Below are positions 3,997 to 5,213 of a stretch of 5,213 nucleotides of DNA, one piece after another. Origin of the DNA: Candidatus Odyssella thessalonicensis (GTDB lineage Bacteria; Pseudomonadota; Alphaproteobacteria; Bin65). The position numbers and the translations under genes are program-made. Each line of letters begins with the position of its first letter. The first letter of the stretch is position 1. A model generated the notes under the pieces. The model was not told the DNA's origin and made no database searches. It saw only the letters and a list, made by a program, of their open reading frames with translations. The stretch lies in contig SBBV01000125.1 of NCBI GenBank assembly GCA_005240015.1, forward strand, positions 1 through 5,213, given 5' to 3'.

Positions 3997-5213
3997 ATGA
4001 CGCAATCACACAGTCCGCCGATGCCGTTGGTCGTCGGTACCGAGGGCAGCAAGCTGAAGGAATTGGGTTTCAACACCGACAGGATTGCCGCCGCGATCAA
4101 GGAATCGCCTTTTCTGCGCAACATCTTCGCGGAGAAGCAGGCGCCGGCGGCAGACCGCTTCGGCGGAGACCTTGCCAACGAGGGGGTTTCGCGAGCGACG
4201 GCCGAGCGGCTCGAGCGCCTTGCCGTCCACATGAAGTATCCGTGGCCGGACATCTTCGGCGACCCGGACGCGAACGATGACAACGATGCCATTCCCGCCG
4301 GATACACCTATCTCGCGCAGCTTGCTGCGCACGACATCGTGCAGAATGTGGGGCCGCTGCCCAGCCTCGAGGAACCAAGCGGCCACCTGGCGCGGAACTA
4401 CCGCGCCGCGCCGCTGGTGCTCGACACGCTGTATGGCGGCGGGCCGGCCGCTGGATGCCTACCCTTCGGCCTGGAGGGCATGGCTCCGGACCAGCGCTGG
4501 TCCTTGCGGCTGGGACATGTGGCCGCCGAGGAAAATGTCGGCCCGATCTTGGACGCTCAGCCGCCGCGCGATATCGGGCGCGCGCGTTGCCCGCATCTCA
4601 GCGATGCAGCGCGATTGCCGAAAAAAGGGGTTCCCGACGCCCTCCTCGCGGATCCCCGCAACGACGATCATCTGATCCTCTCGCAGCTGACGGCGCTGTT
4701 TCACGAGTTCCACAACATCGTCAACGGCGCGCTTCAGGCGATGCGGCGCGGCGGCGGAGAGCCGCTCAGCGACTTCGCCAACTACCGCGCCTTCCTCGAA
4801 GCGCGCAAGGTCGTCGCCCTCGTTTATCGGCGCATCATCCGTGACGACTTGCTACGCCGGCTGCTGCGACCCTCCGTGTACGAGGCCTACGAGCGCGCGC
4901 GCTATCCCGACGATTTCCTCGACAAGGGCGTCGGCAGCTACGTTCCGGTCGAATTCTCCCATGCCGCCTATCGGTTCGGACATGTCATGGTGCGCTTCTC
5001 CTATGAGCTCAACGCGACCTTCGTGCCCGGCGGGGAGGAGAAGGCACCGATCATCACGATCCTCGATCGCTCGTCCGCGCGGCGTCCGAATCTCGTGCCC
5101 GTCGCCGCGAAATGGCTGGTCGATTGGACGCGGTTCTTCGACGACTTCGGCGTAAAGCCGAACTTTAGCCGCCGCATAAGGCCCTACATCGGACAAGGCG
5201 CGTTGGCCGGCGA
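3997..5213 (+). CDS. Animal-type heme peroxidase (peroxidase-cyclooxygenase superfamily), C-terminus outside window
   Basis: The first 405 residues of a heme peroxidase; the frame is open at the right edge with no stop. Members use H2O2 to oxidise halides or organic substrates, or oxygenate fatty acids. No signal peptide is visible, suggesting a cytoplasmic or unusually exported protein. YTYLAQLAAHDIVQN (103-117) is the distal heme motif: Q108, catalytic H112 and Ca-ligand-like D113 fit myeloperoxidase Q91, H95 and D96, but the heme-ester Asp (D94) is A111. LADPRNDDHLILSQL (217-231) gives catalytic R221, with D224 where myeloperoxidase has ester-forming Glu242, followed by the HEFHN helix (236-240). 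AAYRFGHVMVRFSYEL (323-338) supplies the proximal heme ligand H329. The asparagine partner of that histidine should lie beyond the window. GAGAGAAG 4 nt upstream supports the ATG. Substrate is unknown; bacterial members usually exceed 500 residues, so perhaps 100-200 are missing. Confidence 0.88.
   Translation, partial: MTQSHSPPMPLVVGTEGSKLKELGFNTDRIAAAIKESPFLRNIFAEKQAPAADRFGGDLANEGVSRATAERLERLAVHMKYPWPDIFGDPDANDDNDAIPAGYTYLAQLAAHDIVQNVGPLPSLEEPSGHLARNYRAAPLVLDTLYGGGPAAGCLPFGLEGMAPDQRWSLRLGHVAAEENVGPILDAQPPRDIGRARCPHLSDAARLPKKGVPDALLADPRNDDHLILSQLTALFHEFHNIVNGALQAMRRGGGEPLSDFANYRAFLEARKVVALVYRRIIRDDLLRRLLRPSVYEAYERARYPDDFLDKGVGSYVPVEFSHAAYRFGHVMVRFSYELNATFVPGGEEKAPIITILDRSSARRPNLVPVAAKWLVDWTRFFDDFGVKPNFSRRIRPYIGQGALAG

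Noticed and set aside
3780..4280. Plus-strand open frame of 166 codons covering the intergenic region and the peroxidase 5' end
   Set aside because: It is in a different frame from the peroxidase and its translation has no domain.

Overview
The window is GC-rich chromosomal DNA, most likely from an alphaproteobacterium of the Hyphomicrobiales (Bradyrhizobium-like). Three things suggest this: a DUF1127 protein with the typical C-terminal motif, a short palindromic repeat of the type that reads as 'VVPAKAGTQ' / 'WVPAFAGTT' when translated (common between genes in these genomes), and a free-standing class III nucleotide cyclase. The assignment rests on family distribution and base composition, not on a marker gene.

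Layout. 1-899 (+): the 3' end of a VTT/DedA-type membrane protein, overlapping by 4 bp an isoprenylcysteine methyltransferase (ICMT)-like integral membrane methyltransferase; the pair looks like one transcription unit. 900-1136: an intergenic stretch built around three copies of a GAAA-loop palindromic repeat, two direct and one inverted. 1137-1736 (+): a soluble class I SAM-dependent methyltransferase. 1737-1902: an intergenic stretch with a separate imperfect inverted repeat. 1903-2457 (+): an NADPH-dependent FMN reductase-family flavoprotein with a strong ribosome binding site. 2488-2808 (-): a long DUF1127 protein, convergent with the reductase across 30 bp that hold a perfect hairpin. 2898-3644 (-): a soluble class III adenylate/guanylate cyclase followed by a possible terminator. 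3645-3996: a 352-bp divergent control region. 3997 to the window end (+): the first 405 residues of an animal-type (peroxidase-cyclooxygenase superfamily) heme peroxidase, cut by the window edge.

How the parts relate. Only the VTT/ICMT pair shows clear operon structure. The flavin reductase, DUF1127 protein, cyclase and heme peroxidase are separately transcribed or divergent; redox or stress response is a loose common theme, and a direct functional link is inference. I see no mobile element with a transposase, no CRISPR array, no RNA gene and no clear new multi-gene system. The most notable points are the departures from canonical active-site residues in the heme peroxidase and the cyclase, and the composite palindromic repeat.
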